From Hordeum vulgare subsp. vulgare (lineage: Eukaryota > Streptophyta > Magnoliopsida > Poales > Poaceae), in assembly GCF_904849725.1 (NCBI RefSeq), contig NC_058523.1:342157948-342221947 (forward strand): a DNA stretch of 64,000 nt. The letters run 5' to 3'. Below, piece after piece: positions 1 to 11,630 of this stretch (the first letter of the stretch is position 1; each line of letters begins with the position of its first letter). The notes beneath the pieces are model-generated. The model did not search any database, had not been told where the DNA came from, and was given only the letters and a program-made list of their open reading frames with translations. A program made the translations under genes and the position numbers.

Positions 1-166
1 TCACTTTAGCATGAGAGATTATATGTTGGTATTGCTGTTCTGATCATGATCATGATGCATGCATGTTCGTATCTTGTTTTGTCGACACCTCTCTCCCTAA
101 ACATGTGGACATATTTATTGAGCTCGGCTTTCGCTTGAGGACAAGCGAGGTTAAGCTTGGGGGAGT
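1..166 (+). mobile_element. 3' internal end of a plus-strand Gypsy element, with polypurine tract
   Basis: This is the last internal stretch of a Gypsy retrotransposon whose body lies left of the window. It is non-coding. It ends in a purine-rich tract at about 151-166 (core aagcttgggggag) directly before the TG that opens the LTR at 167, which is the layout expected for plus-strand priming. The same purine tract precedes the LTRs of the other Gypsy elements here. The direction (internal, PPT, LTR) fixes the element on the plus strand and makes the following LTR its 3' LTR. Confidence 0.8.
151..166 (+). other. Polypurine tract of the plus-strand Gypsy
   Basis: Purine-rich stretch with core gcttgggggag immediately upstream of the LTR start TGATACGTCC. 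Known role in LTR elements: an RNase H-resistant RNA primer for plus-strand DNA synthesis. Confidence 0.75.
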
Positions 167-1691
167 TGATACGTCCATTTTGCATCATGTTTTCAAGTTG
201 ATATTTATCGCTTCCTTGGATGTTATTTCACTTCACGATACTATTCTTATGCCTTTTCTCTCTTATTTTGAAAGGTTTACATGAAGAGGGAGAATACCAG
301 CAACTGGAATTCTGGCCTGAAAGTGGAGGAAAGTTGAGATACCTATTCTGCACAACTCCAAACGCCGTGAAAATCAACGGAGATTTTTTTCCCAATATAT
401 AAAAAATACTGGGCCAAAGAAGTACCGGAGGAGGGCCAGGGGGTGGTCACAAGCCTGCACGACGCGGCCACCCTCCTAGGCCGCGCCATGGGGGCTTGTG
501 GGCACCCTGTTGGCCCACTTGCCCCCCTCTTTTGCTATATGGAGGGTTTCGTCCAGAAAAAAAATCAGACGGGAGCTTTTTCGTGGTTTCGCCGCCGCCA
601 GGAGGCAGAACTTGAGCAGAACCAATCTAGAGCTCCGGCAGGACAGTCCTGCCGGGGAAACTTCCCTCCCGGAGGGGGAAATCGTCGCCATCGTCATCAC
701 CAACACTCCTCTCATCGGAGGGGACTCATCACCATCAACATCTTCATTAGCACCATCTCATCTCCAAACCCTAGTTCATCTCTTGTAACCAATATTCGTC
801 TCGCGACTCCGATTGGTACTTGTAAGGTTGCGAGTAGTGTTGATTAATCTTTGTAGTTGATGCTAGTTGGATTACTTGGTGGAAGAGTTTATGTTCAGAT
901 CCTTGATGCTACTCATTACACCTCTGATCATGATTATGATTATGCTTTGTGAGTAGTTACTTTTTTTCCTGAGGACATGGGATAAGTCAAGCTAATAATA
1001 GTCATGTGAATTTGATATCCGTTCCATATTTTGATATGTTGTATGTTGTTTTTCCTCTAGTGGTGTTATGTGAACGTCGACTACATAACACTTCACCATT
1101 ATTTGGTCCTAGAGGAAGGCATTGGGAAGTAGTAAGTAGATGATGGGTTGCTGGGGTGACAGAAGCTTAAACCCTAGTTTATGTGTTACTTCGTAAGGGG
1201 CTGATTTGGAGCCACTAGTTTGATGCTATGGTTAGACTTTGTCTTAATTCTTCTTTCATAGTTGCGGATGCTTGCGAGAGGGGTTAATCATAAGTGGGAT
1301 GCTTGTCCAAGTAAGGGCAATACCCAAGCGCCGGTCCACCCACATATCAAATTATCAAAGTAACGAACGCGAATCATATGAACATGATGAAACTAGCATG
1401 ATAGAAATTCTCGTGTGTCCTCGAGAGCGTTTTTCCTCCTATAAGACTTTGTTCAGGCTTGTCCCTTTCTACAAAAGGGATTGGGCCACTTTGCTGCATC
1501 GTTGCTACTTTTGTTACTTGTTGCTTGCTACGAATCATCTCACCACACAATCACTTGTTACCGACAATTTCAGTGCCAGCAGATTTTTCCTTGTTGAAAA
1601 CCACTTGTCAGATCCTTTTGCTCCTCGTTTGGTTCGACACTCTTACTTATCGAAAGGACTATGATTGATCCCCTATACTTGTTGGTCATCA
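167..1691 (+). repeat. 3' LTR of a plus-strand Gypsy (TGATACGTCC family)
   Basis: The LTR is 1525 bp, begins TGATACGTCCATTTTGC and ends GGTCATCA. It matches, in inverse orientation, the LTR at 6741-8226, so both belong to one family; I associate it tentatively with the WHAM group. The five bases after it (gtccg, 1692-1696) should be the target-site duplication, but the partner copy lies outside the window. Sequence after 1691 is the tail of a minus-strand Gypsy, so this element is nested inside that one. Open frames within it are LTR sequence, not genes. Confidence 0.85.
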
Positions 1692-1814
1692 GTCCGCGCC
1701 AGGCAGGCTTGTCGCCTCCTCGTGCGCTTTCCGGACTACTTCAAATATTTCTTTTTTTTCAAAAATTCCAAAACGGAGAAAAAATCCTACTGGAAAGTTT
1801 TGGAATCTGTTTAC

Positions 1815-2977
1815 TTACCGAATCACATACCTCTTCGTTTTCGGATCTAAAACAGGCTGATAAATATCCCTTATGTACTCCTCCGGAGTTATGGTATTGA
1901 TAATATTGCATTCAACGTTTATGGGAGTACCTGAGATAAAATGCTTGATTCTCTGCCCATTTACCACTCTCGAAAAATTACCTTCCGTGTTGTTGATCTT
2001 GATGGCACCAGAACGATATACTTCCTCAACAATGTAAGGACCTTCCCATTTAGAGAGAAACTTGCCTGCAAAAAATCTTAAACGAGAGTTATATAGCAAG
2101 ACATAATCACCTACATTGAACTCACGCTTTTGTATCCTTTTATCATGCCACCTCTTAACCTTTTCTTTGAACAACTAGGCATTTTCATATGCCTCGGTTC
2201 TCCATTCATCAAGTGAGCTAATATCAAATAACCTCTTCTCACTCGCAAGTTTGAAATCAAAGTTGAGCTCTTTGATTGCCCAATAAGCCTTATGCTCTAG
2301 CTCAAGAGTTAATGACATGCCTTGCCATACACCATTTTGTACGGAGACATGCCCATGGGATTCTTATAGGTAGTTCTATAAGACCACAGTGCATCATCGA
2401 GCTTCCTAGACCAATTCTTTCTAGACCTATTGACAGTCTTTTGCAGAATTATATTAATCTCTCCATTGCTTAGCTCTACTTGACCACTTGACTGAGGGTG
2501 ATAGGGGGACGCAATTCTATGGTCGACATCGTACTTAGCAAGCGTTTTACGGAAAGCACCATGAATGAAATGTGAACCACCGTCGGTCATTAGATATCTA
2601 TGGACACCAAATCTTGGGAAAATAACTTCTTTAAGCATCCTGATTGATGTGTTGTGATCAGCACTACTAATTGGGATAGCTTCTACCCACTTAGTGACGT
2701 AATCAACAACAACTAGGATATGAGTATACCCATTGGATTTTGGAAAAGGTCCCATATAATCAAAGCCCCAAACATCAAATGGTTCAATGACGAGTGAATA
2801 ATTCATAGGCATTTAGTGACGTTTACCGATATTACCTATTCTTTCACATTCGTCACAAGACAAGACAAACTTACGGGCATCCTTGAAGAGAGTGGGCCAA
2901 TAGAAACCTGATTGCAATACCTTGTGTGCAGTTCTATCTCCCACATGGTGTCCTCCGTAGGCCTCGGAGTGACACTT
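1815..2977 (-). pseudogene. Gypsy integrase (pol C-terminal part), broken
   Basis: Integrase would join retrotransposon cDNA to chromosomal DNA. On the minus strand one sees the zinc-binding part (CDEC motif near 2850), then the catalytic core in 2309-2812 with all three acidic residues visible: FDYMG, MTDGG and the Glu of GQVELSN. A C-terminal GPY-like region (KWEGPYIVEEV) follows in 1815-2174. The frame is interrupted by a stop just before 2812, an apparent one-base loss near 2310 that ends the core after GKACH, and a stop just above 2174. Continuity with the upstream RNase H frame shows it was one pol polyprotein. Non-functional as it stands. Confidence 0.88.
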
Positions 2978-4741
2978 CTATAGGATCTGTCCATGTTCAT
3001 GTTCAGGTACACAACGTCTAATAACACCATCTACTCCTTCCTTATAAAGGTGAGGATCATCCCAAAAGTAATGTCTCAAGTCCAAGAAGAATTTCTTCTT
3101 TTGCTGGTATGTGAAACTAGGTGGTATATATTTGGCAACGATATAGTTCGCATAATTAGCATACCACGATGCACTACGTGAAGTATTGATAACATTCAAT
3201 TGCTCATCAGGAAAGCTATCATCAATAGGTTGCGGGTCATCAAGAACATTCTCCAACCTAGACAAGTTATCTGCTACGGGGTTAGCAGCACCCTTCATGT
3301 CGACAACGTGCAAATCAAATTCTTGTAGCAAGAGAACCCATCTGATAAGTCTAGGTTTAGCATGTTTCTTCTCCATGAGGTACTTAATAGCAGCGTGATC
3401 AACTATGTAAGACCTGAACTTTTCACATGCAAACACGACTGCTAAAAATTCCTTTTCTGTAGTAGCATAGTTTCTTTGGGCACTGTCTAGAGTTTCACTG
3501 GCATAGTGAATAACATTCAACTTCTTATCAACTCTTTGTCCTAGAACAGCACCAACAGCATAATCACTGGCATCACACATGATTTCAAATGGTAAGTTCC
3601 AATCAGGTGGTTGAACAATAGGTGCAGTTATCAAGGCCTTCCTAAGTATTTCGAAGGCTTCTTCACAATCATCGTCAAAAACAAAAGGAATATCCTTTTC
3701 CAAGAGATTGGTAAGAGGCCTAGAAATCTTAGAGAAGTCTTTAATGAACCTTCTATAGAAACCAGCATGACCAAGGAAACTTCTTATACCTTTGATATCT
3801 GTGGGGCATGTCATTTTCTCGATTGCATCAACCTTAGCCTTACCAACTTCAATACCTCTTTCAGAAATTTTATATCCTAAGATTATGCCTTCATTAACCA
3901 TAAAGTGGCACTTCTCCCAATTCAAGACAAGATCTATATCTTTACATCTCTGCAAGAGTCGATCAAGGTTGCTGAGGCAATCATCAAAAGAAGACCCGTA
4001 AACGGAGAAATCATCCATGAAAACCTCAACAATCTTTTCACAAAAGTCAGAGAATATAGCCATCATGCATCTTTGAAAGGTGACAGGTACATTACATAAG
4101 CCAAAAGGCATACATCTGTAAGCAAAGGTACCGAAAGGGCAGGTGAAAGTGGTTTTCTCCTGATCAGATTATGCAATAGGTATTTGGGAGAAACTAGAAT
4201 AACCATCTAGAAAGCAGAAGTGTGTGTGTTTAGACAGTCTTTCTAGCATTTGGTCGATAAAAGGCAAAGGGTAATGATCTTTCCTAGTGGCTTTATTCAA
4301 TTTCCTAAAATCGTTCACCATCCTATAGCGAGTAATAATCCTTTGTGGCATCAATTCATCCTTATCATTAGGGACAACGGTAATGCCTCCCTTCTTAGGG
4401 ACGCAATGCACCGGACTCACCCAATCACTATGAGCAATAGGATAGATAATACCTGCTTCGAGTAGCTTTAGTATTTCTTTTCTTACTACCTCTTTCATCT
4501 TAGGATTTAATCTCCTTTGATGATCAGCAACTGGTTTGGAATCAGGATCGGTTTTAATCTTATGCTGACATAGAGTGGGACTAATGCCTTTAAGATCATC
4601 AAGAGTATATCCAATAGCAGCACGGTGCTTCCTTGGAGTTTTTAGTAACTTCTTTTCTTCATGCTCTGAGAGGCTAGCACTAATAATAACAGGATATATC
4701 TCTTTCTCATCAAGATAAGCATACTTAAGAGTATCAGGCAA
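2978..4741 (-). pseudogene. Gypsy reverse transcriptase and RNase H, broken
   Basis: Reverse transcriptase plus RNase H of a Gypsy pol, minus strand. The first 190 codons (4741-4171) hold the RT N-terminal motifs, including SPVHCVPKKGG and the FLDGYS catalytic block. A stop at 4169-4171 interrupts. The same frame then resumes with PFGLCN and the FMDDF active-site box, the Gypsy form of YxDD. RNase H follows ([29 protein letters not shown]), then a connection to the integrase zinc region. The second segment ends at a stop at 2978-2980. Only stop codons, no frameshift, separate the two RT parts. Confidence 0.9.
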
Positions 4742-5565
4742 CTATTTAAGCTCGAACACAGGATCACCCTTTGGTGGGGGTGGATCTCCAAGTAGTTCAA
4801 CAGGCAAATTATTCTTAAGGATAGGATATTGTTCTAAGACAACTCTATCTATCTCATCCCTTTCATCCATATGCATATCATTTTCATGCTCAAGAAAGTA
4901 TTGCTCTAAAGGATCAGTAGGAGGCACGGCAATAGAAGCTAGGGCAATAGTTTCATCCCTACTAGGCAACTGTTTTTCATGAGGTTGTCTACCAAACATG
5001 GAGAAATTGAACTCGTGTGACACACCTTCAAAGCCAACAGTGACAGTTTGCTTCTCAAAGTCAATATGAGCATTAACATTATTGAGAAAAGGTCTGCCAA
5101 ATATGATGGGACAAAAGCTATCTTGTGCGGTAGCAAGAACGAGGAAATCAGCAGGATACTTCGTTTTACCACACAAGACTTCAACATCTCTAACAATTCC
5201 CACAGGGCAGATAGTATCTCTATTGGCAAGCTAAATAGTGACATCAATGGGTTCTATCTCGACAGGTACAATCTCGTCTTTAATTTCATCATATAAGGAT
5301 TGAGGTATTGCACTAACACTAGCACCCATGTCACATAAACCATTTTAACAATGGTCTCCTATCTTAACAGAAACAACATGCGTGCAAACAACAAGCCTAT
5401 GTTTGTCTCTAGCGTGTGGTTTAGCAATTCTTGCAGCGTCTTCACAGAAGTGAATATCATGGCCATCAACATTGTCAGATAGGAGTGTTTGATAATAGCA
5501 AGGCTAGGTTCAACTCTAATTTTCTCAGGGGGTGTAGATGTTCTAATGTAGCCCCTACGTATCAC
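4742..5565 (-). pseudogene. Gypsy aspartic protease region, broken
   Basis: Aspartic protease domain between gag and RT on the minus strand. The catalytic triad is seen as DMGAS near 5310-5330, and the conserved GRPFLNN of the C-terminal half at about 5090. The last 153 codons (5203-4742) are open. The part upstream (5565-5360) begins in a gag-protease linker rich in Pro and Lys and shifts frame near 5500. The protein would cut Gag-Pol. It is followed without a gap by the RT frame. Confidence 0.8.
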
Positions 5566-5619
5566 TGTTGAAGCTTTAGAATGATCCTTTATCCTAACAG
5601 GGAAATGTGGTTTCTCAAT

Positions 5620-6648
5620 TTAAGCACTAGGAACAATAGGATCATTATAGGCAATGACTTTCTCTTCAACTGGATTGGGTTTAACTACATTGACTTCTAA
5701 GGGAGGATGATATTTAAACCACTTCTCTTCAGGGAGATCAATATGAGCAACAAATGATTCACACAATGAAGCTACTATCTCAGAGTCAAGTCCATACTTA
5801 GCGCTAAAATCACAAAAAGTGGTTGTTTCAACAAAGGATTTAACGCAGTCAAACTTGAAATTCATACCTGACTCCTTACCTTCATCAAGATCCCAATCTT
5901 CAGAGTTGCGTTTAATTCTTTCCAATAAATTCCATCTGAAGTCAATATCTCTCTTCATAAAAGAACCGGTACAAGAAGTATCAAGCATGGTGCAATCATC
6001 ATGAGAAAGTCGAGCATAGAAGTTCGGAATGATAATTTCTCTCGAGAGCTCATGATTGGGGCATGAATATAACATTGATTTAAGCCTCCCCCAAGCTTGA
6101 GCGATGCTTTCTCTGTCATGAGGCCAAAAATTATAAGTACAATTCCTATCACGATATACTAGATGCATAGGATAAAACTTTTGATGAAATTCCAATTTCT
6201 ACCGATTGTAGTTCCATGATCCAGTATCATCAAATAGCCTATTCCATGTCAATGCCTTATCCCTCAAAGATAAGGGAAATACCTTCTTCTTGACCTCATC
6301 CTCGGGCAAACGTGCAAGTTAAATAAACCACAAACTTCATCTACATAGATTAGATGCAAGTCTGGATGTCATGTTCCATCTCCTGTAAAAGGATTAGCCA
6401 GCAGTTTCTCAAGCATACCCGAAGGAAATTCATAGCAAATATTTAACTTCATCTACATAGATTAGATGCAAGTCTGGATGTGATGTTCCATCTCCTGTAA
6501 AAGGATTAGCCAGCAGTTTCTCAAGCATACCCGAAGGAAATTCATAGCAAATATTTTCAGTAGGTGCAGCAGGTTGAGGAGCAACTCTTTGTGCTTCCGT
6601 TCGAGGTGAAGATACCCCGAACAAGCCCCTCAAAGGATTAGTTTCCAT
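5620..6648 (-). pseudogene. Gypsy gag, disrupted by a tandem duplication and frameshifts
   Basis: Capsid-type Gag. The N-terminus starts with METNPLRG at 6648, in a frame open to 6430. The core retrotransposon gag domain is in 6195-5620, including the AQAWGRLK segment and its downstream CPNHEL. Between them a 112-bp tandem duplication (6333-6444 and 6445-6556) repeats a gag segment and, not being a multiple of three, breaks the frame. The region is otherwise well preserved. No CCHC zinc knuckle is visible, as in other elements of this Athila-like group. Confidence 0.85.
6333..6556. repeat. 112-bp perfect-period tandem duplication in gag
   Basis: Two copies, 6333-6444 and 6445-6556, differ by a single base by eye. 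The duplication lies in the gag N-terminal half and shifts the reading frame. Confidence 0.93.
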
Positions 6649-6712
6649 AGTGACAAGTAACAATAAATTTCAGCACACTATATAAATGTTTCCTTACCAA
6701 AGGCGCTTCACT

Positions 6713-6729
6713 CCCCGGCAATGGCGCCA
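6713..6729 (-). other. Primer-binding site, tRNA-Asp type
   Basis: On the minus strand the 17 bases read tggcgccattgccgggg, which pair with the 3' end of plant tRNA-Asp(GTC) with one mismatch. It starts 11 bases after the 5' LTR end at 6741, as expected for a minus-strand-DNA primer site. Confidence 0.85.
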
Positions 6730-6740
6730 GAAAAGACTCT

Positions 6741-8226
6741 TGATGACCCACAAGTATAGGGGATCGATCGTAGTCCTTTCGATAAGTAAGAGTGTCGAAC
6801 CCAACGAGGAGCAGAAGGATCTGATAAGTGGTTTTCAGCAAGGTAATATCTGCAAGCACTGAAATTATCGGTAACAAGTAGTTGTGTGATAAGATGATTC
6901 GTAGCAAGTAGCAACTAACAAAAGTAACAACGGTGCAGCAAAGTGGCCCAATCCCTTTTCTAGCAAGGGATAAGCCTGGACAAAGTCTTATAGGAGGTAA
7001 AACGCTCCCGAGGACACATGGGAATTTCTGTCAAGCTAGTTTTCATCATGTTCATATGATTCGCGTTCGCTACTTTGGTAGTTTGATATGTGGGTGGACC
7101 AGCGCTTGGGTACTGCCCTTACTTGGACAAGTATACCACTTATGATTAACCCCTCTCGCAAGCATCCGCAACTACGAAAGAAGAATTCAGACAATGTCTA
7201 ACCATAGCGTTAAACTAGTGGATCCAAATCAGCCCCTTACGAAGCAACGCATAAACTAGGGTTTAAGCTTCTATCACTCTAGCAACCCATCATCTACTTA
7301 CTACTTCCCAATGCCTTCCTCTAGGCCCAAATAATGGTGAAGTGTTATGTAGTCGACATTCACATAACACCACTAGAGGAGAGACAACATACAACACATC
7401 AAAATATCGAACGAATACCAAATTCACATGACTACTTATAGCATGACTTATCCGATGTCCAAATTCCCATAATCATGACCAGAGAGGTAATGAGTAGCAT
7501 CAAAGATCTGAACATATAATATTCCACCAATTAATCCAACTAGCATCAACCACAAAGAGTAATTAACACTACTAGCAACCTTACAAGTACCAATCGGAGT
7601 CGCGAGACGGAGATTGGTTACAAGAGATGAATTAGGGTTTGGAGATGAGATGGTGCTGATGAAGATGTTGATGGTGATGAGTCCCCTCCGATGAGAGGAG
7701 TGTTGGTGATGACGATGGCTATGATTTCCCCCTCCGGGAGGGAAGTTTCCCCGGCAGGATCGTCCTGCCGGAGCTCTAGATTGGTTCTGCTCAAGTCCGC
7801 CTCGTGGCGGCGGCGAATCCTCCGAAAAGCCTCCTCTTGATTTTTTTTCTGGAACGAAACCCTTCTTGTAGCAAAAGAGGGGGGCCAGAGGGCCAAGTGG
7901 GCGCCCACAAGCCCCCTAGGCGCGGCCAGGGGGGAGGTCGCGCCTAGCAGGCTTGTGGCCACCTGCTGGCGCCCCTCTGGTACTTCTTCGGCCCAGTATT
8001 TTTTATAAATCCCAAAAACAATCCTCATCGATTTTCATGGATTTTGGAGTTGCGCAGAATAGGTATGTCAAACTTGCTCCTTTTTCAGGCTAGAATTCCA
8101 GCTGCCGGCATTCTCCCTCTTCATGTAAACCTTGCAAAATAAGAGAGAAAATGTACCGTGAAGTGTAATAACAGCCCAAAAAGCGATAAATATCAACATG
8201 AAACATGATGCAAAATGGACATATCA
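6741..8226 (-). repeat. 5' LTR of the minus-strand Gypsy
   Basis: Read on the minus strand this 1486-bp LTR starts TGATATGTCCATTTTGC at 8226 and ends GGTCATCA at 6741. It is the same family as 167-1691 but inverted. It contains the gag-proximal promoter half and open frames without coding meaning. The Copia sequence resumes at 8227 (gtaag would be the target-site duplication; the other copy lies outside the window). Confidence 0.87.
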
Positions 8227-8564
8227 GTAAGCTAGTGCAATTCCAAGCAAAGCGTCGTAGCAGATTCTACATATGAAGTGGAGTACATGGCTGCCTCGGA
8301 GGCGGCTAAGGAGGGTGTGTGGATGAAGCAGTTCATGACAACACTGGTGCCATTGATCTAGCCAAGGAACCAAGGTTTCACAAGAAGACCAGATACATCA
8401 AACAACGCTTCAACATAATATGCGACTATGTCGAAGGATAGGACGTAAATATTTGCAAAGTGCACACGGATCTCAATGTTGCAGATCCGCTGACTAAACC
8501 TCTTCCACGAGCGAAGCATGATCAACACCCGAACTGTATAGGTGTTATATTCGTTACAATGTAA
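8227..8564 (+). pseudogene. Copia RNase H C-terminal fragment (upstream unit of the array)
   Basis: Last part of a Copia polyprotein of the Angela/BARE group, closely similar to 23298-23681 and 31190-31576. It covers the RNase H Cys-Glu-Ala-Glu region and the C-terminal tail with PLTKPLPR, ending at a taa at 8562-8564. Around 8342 about 60 bases present in the other copies are missing, and there are further in-frame stops. The minus-strand Gypsy interrupts it at 8226/8227, so its upstream part lies left of the window. Confidence 0.85.
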
Positions 8565-8615
8565 ATCACATAGCGATGTGAAACTAGATTATTGACTCTA
8601 GTGCAAGTGGGATAC

Positions 8616-10403
8616 TGCTGGAAATATGCCCTAGAGGAAATGATAAAATAGTTACTATTATATTTCCTGTTTCAAGATAATAGTTTATTATTCATGCTAT
8701 AATTGTATTGAATGAAAACATAAATGCATGTGTGGATATATAGACAAAACTATGTCCCTAGTAAGCCTCTAGTTGACTAGCCAGTTGATCAAGGATGGTT
8801 AAGGTTTTCTGACCATATACAAGTGTTGTCACTTGATGACTGGATCACAACATTGGGAGGATGATGTGATGGACAAGACCCAAACTATAAACATAGCATA
8901 TGATCGTGTCATTTTGTTGCTATTGTTTTCTGCGTGTCAAGTATTCATTCATATGACCATGAGACCATGTAACTCACTAACACCGGAGGAATACCTTTAG
9001 TGTATCAAACGTCGCAACGTTACTAGGTGACTATAAAGGTTCTCTACAGGTATCTCCAAAGGTGTTCGTTGAGTTAGCATGGATCAAGATTGTGATTCGT
9101 CACTCCGTGTGACGGAGAGGTATCTCGGGGCCCACTCGGTAATACAACATCACATATAAGCCTTGCAAGCAATGTGGCTAAAGTGTGAGTCACGGGATAT
9201 TGTATTACAGAACGACTAAAGAGACTTGCCAGTAACGAGATTGAAATAGGTATAGGGATACCGATGATCAAATCTCGGGCAAGTAACATACGGAAGGACA
9301 AAGGGAATGGTATACGGGATTATATGGATCCTTGGCACAGAGGTTCAACCGATAAGATCTTCGTAGAATATGAAGGATCCAATATGGACAACCAGGTCCT
9401 GCTACTAGATATTGACCGGGGAGTGTCTCAGGTCATGTGTGCATAGTTCTCGAACCCGCAGGGTCTGCACATTTAAGGTTCGGTGAAGTTTTAGATATAA
9501 TTGAGTTATAGGTGCTGGTGACATAAGTTTTGTTCGGAGTCCCGGATGAGATCACGGACGTCACGAGGGTTTCTGTGATGGTTTGTAAACGAAGATGGAT
9601 ATATAGGATTGTTTCAGTTGGCTTCCGGAAAGAATTCGGGCATTACGACAGTGTACCGGGAGTGACGAATGGGTCCCGGGTTTTTACCGGGAGGGGCCAC
9701 CCACCCAGGGGAGAAACTAATAGGCCCATGGGTGGCGAACCAGCCCTTGGTGGGCTGGTGAGGCCATCCTAATAGGACTATTTCGGCCAAGGGAAAAATC
9801 GAAGGAGAAAAAAAAGGAGGTGGGAAGGAAGGAAGGGACTCCACCTTCCAAACCGAATTTGAGTAGGAGTCCCTCCCCCTCCCTTTGGTCGCCGCCCTTG
9901 GGGATACCTTGAACCTCAAGGCTAGCCCCTCCCCTCCTCCTATATATACAAGAGTTTTTAGGGTTTTTGAGACATAACTTTGCCACGTGCAACCCTAAAC
10001 CTCTACTTCGTAGTCCTCCGTCTAGATCGGTTAACTTCGGAGCTCGGGAGGAGCCCTACAGGAATAGATCATAACCATCACCAGCGCGCTGTCACGCTGC
10101 CATAGAACTCATCTACTCCCCCGTCTCTCTTGTTGGATAAAGAAGGCGGAGATCGTCATCGAGTTGTACGTGTAGTGAACGTGAATGTGCCGCCCGTTCG
10201 GTACTAGATCAGGACGGATCGTGGGACGACGGTGATTTGAATCACGAAGTTGTTCCACTACATCAACCGCGTTTCTTAACGCTTCCCTCTTAGCGATCTA
10301 CAAGGGTATGTGGATCCGATCTCCCTCTCGTAGATGAACATAACCATGATAGGTCTTCGTTTGCGTAGGAAAATTTTTGCTTCACATGCGACGTTCCCCA
10401 ACA
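8616..10403 (+). repeat. Copia LTR1 of the old array (shared 3'/5' LTR)
   Basis: A 1788-bp LTR related to Angela/BARE, starting TGCTGGAAATATGCCC (expected TGTTGG) and ending CCCCAACA. It is preceded by an RNase H end plus the purine tract gtgcaagtgggatac, and followed at 10404 by the PBS and leader of another unit. It therefore serves as 3' LTR of the left unit and 5' LTR of the right one. A TATA-like tatatataca lies at 9941-9950. Confidence 0.85.
9941..9950 (+). promoter_or_regulatory. TATA box of Copia LTR1
   Basis: tatatataca at the position matching the TATA boxes of the other Copia LTRs here (25868 and the equivalent site near 33990). Confidence 0.6.
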
Positions 10404-11630
10404 GTGGCATCATGAGCTAGGTTCATGTGTAGATGTTTTCTCGAGTAGAACACAAAAGTTTTTGTGGGTGTAGATGTTCAATTTGTTGCCCTCCTTAGTC
10501 TTTTCTCAATTCGGTGGTATTGTTGGATTGAAGCTGCATGGACCAACCTTACTCGTATGCTTACGAGAGACCGGTTTCATCGACTAACATGCAACTTGTT
10601 GCATAAATATGACTGGAGGGTGTCTGTTTCCTCAACTTTAGTTGAATCGGATTTGACCCAGGTGGTCCTTGGATAGAGGTTAAATAGCAATTTGCACATC
10701 ACTGTTGTGATTTTGCGTAAGTAAGATGCGATCATACTAGATACCCATAGCATCCACGTAAAACATGCAACAACAAATTAGAGGATGTCTAACTTGTTTT
10801 TGCAGGGTATGCATGTGACGTGATATGGTCAAAGACATGATGTGATATATTGGATGTATGAGATGATCATGTTGTAATAGTTAAATATCGACTTGCACGT
10901 CGATGCTATGGCAACCGGCAGGAGCCATAGGGTTGTCTTTAAATTAACGTTTGTGCTTGCAGATGCGTTTACTATATTGCTAGGTTGTAACTTTAGTAGT
11001 AATAGCATAGATAGTATGAAAACCTCGATGGAGCCACGATGATGGAGATCATGATGATGAAGATCATGGTGTGGTGCCGGTGACGATGAAGATCATGCCG
11101 GTGCTTTGTTGATGGAGATCAAGTGATGTTAATCCTTTTATGCACCTTATCTTGCTTAGAACGACAGTAGCATTATAAGGTGACCCCTCACTAAAATTTC
11201 AAGATAAAATTGTGTTCTCCCTGACTGTGCACCGTTGCGACAGTTCGTTGTTTCGAGACACCACGTGATGATAGGGTGTGATAGACTCAACGTTCACATA
11301 CAACGGGTGCAAAACAGTTGCACACGCGGAACACTCGGGTTAAACTTGATGACCCTAGCATGTACAGACATGGCCTTGGAACACAAGAGACCGAAAGTTC
11401 GAGCATGAATCGTATCGTTGATATGATTAACATAGAGATGTTTACCACTGAAACTACACTCAACTCACGTGATGATCGGACTTGAGTTACTGAATTTGGA
11501 TCATGCCACACTCAAATAACTAGAGGGATGTCTATTTGAGTGGGAGTTTATTAGTAATATGATTAGTTGAACTCTAATTGTCTTGAACATAGTCTAAGTA
11601 AACTTTGCAATATTCTATGTTGTAGATCAA
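10404..11630 (+). other. Copia PBS and untranslated leader
   Basis: It begins gtggcatcatgagc, the degenerate initiator-Met-tRNA primer site seen in all three Copia leaders of the window (10404, 26341, 34366). The following 1.2 kb is non-coding and colinear with 26341-27595 of the intact element. It leads to the Gag start at 11631. Confidence 0.75.

Larger units (their letters stand above)
1692..8226 (-). mobile_element. Minus-strand autonomous-type Gypsy element, decayed, 3' LTR outside the window
   Basis: Read on the minus strand it runs 5' LTR (6741-8226), PBS (6713-6729), gag, protease, RT, RNase H, integrase and a short tail to 1692. There it is interrupted by the plus-strand Gypsy ending at 1691. 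The order protease-RT-RNaseH-integrase is diagnostic of Gypsy. Coding parts carry several stops and frameshifts and a tandem duplication in gag, so it is not functional. It lies in an older Copia RNase H region that resumes at 8227. LTR start, PBS and gag wording resemble the Triticeae WHAM family (from memory). Confidence 0.85.

Noticed and set aside
7618..8028. 136-codon frame on the minus strand, with a relative at 443-847
   Set aside because: Both lie in the same part of the Gypsy LTR family and the frame is not the same in the two copies; LTR sequence, not a gene.
9614..9992. Repeated short frames on the minus strand that recur at 33668-34046, 35308-35505 and 32630-33133
   Set aside because: They recur because they are the promoter part of Copia LTRs; the frames differ between copies.
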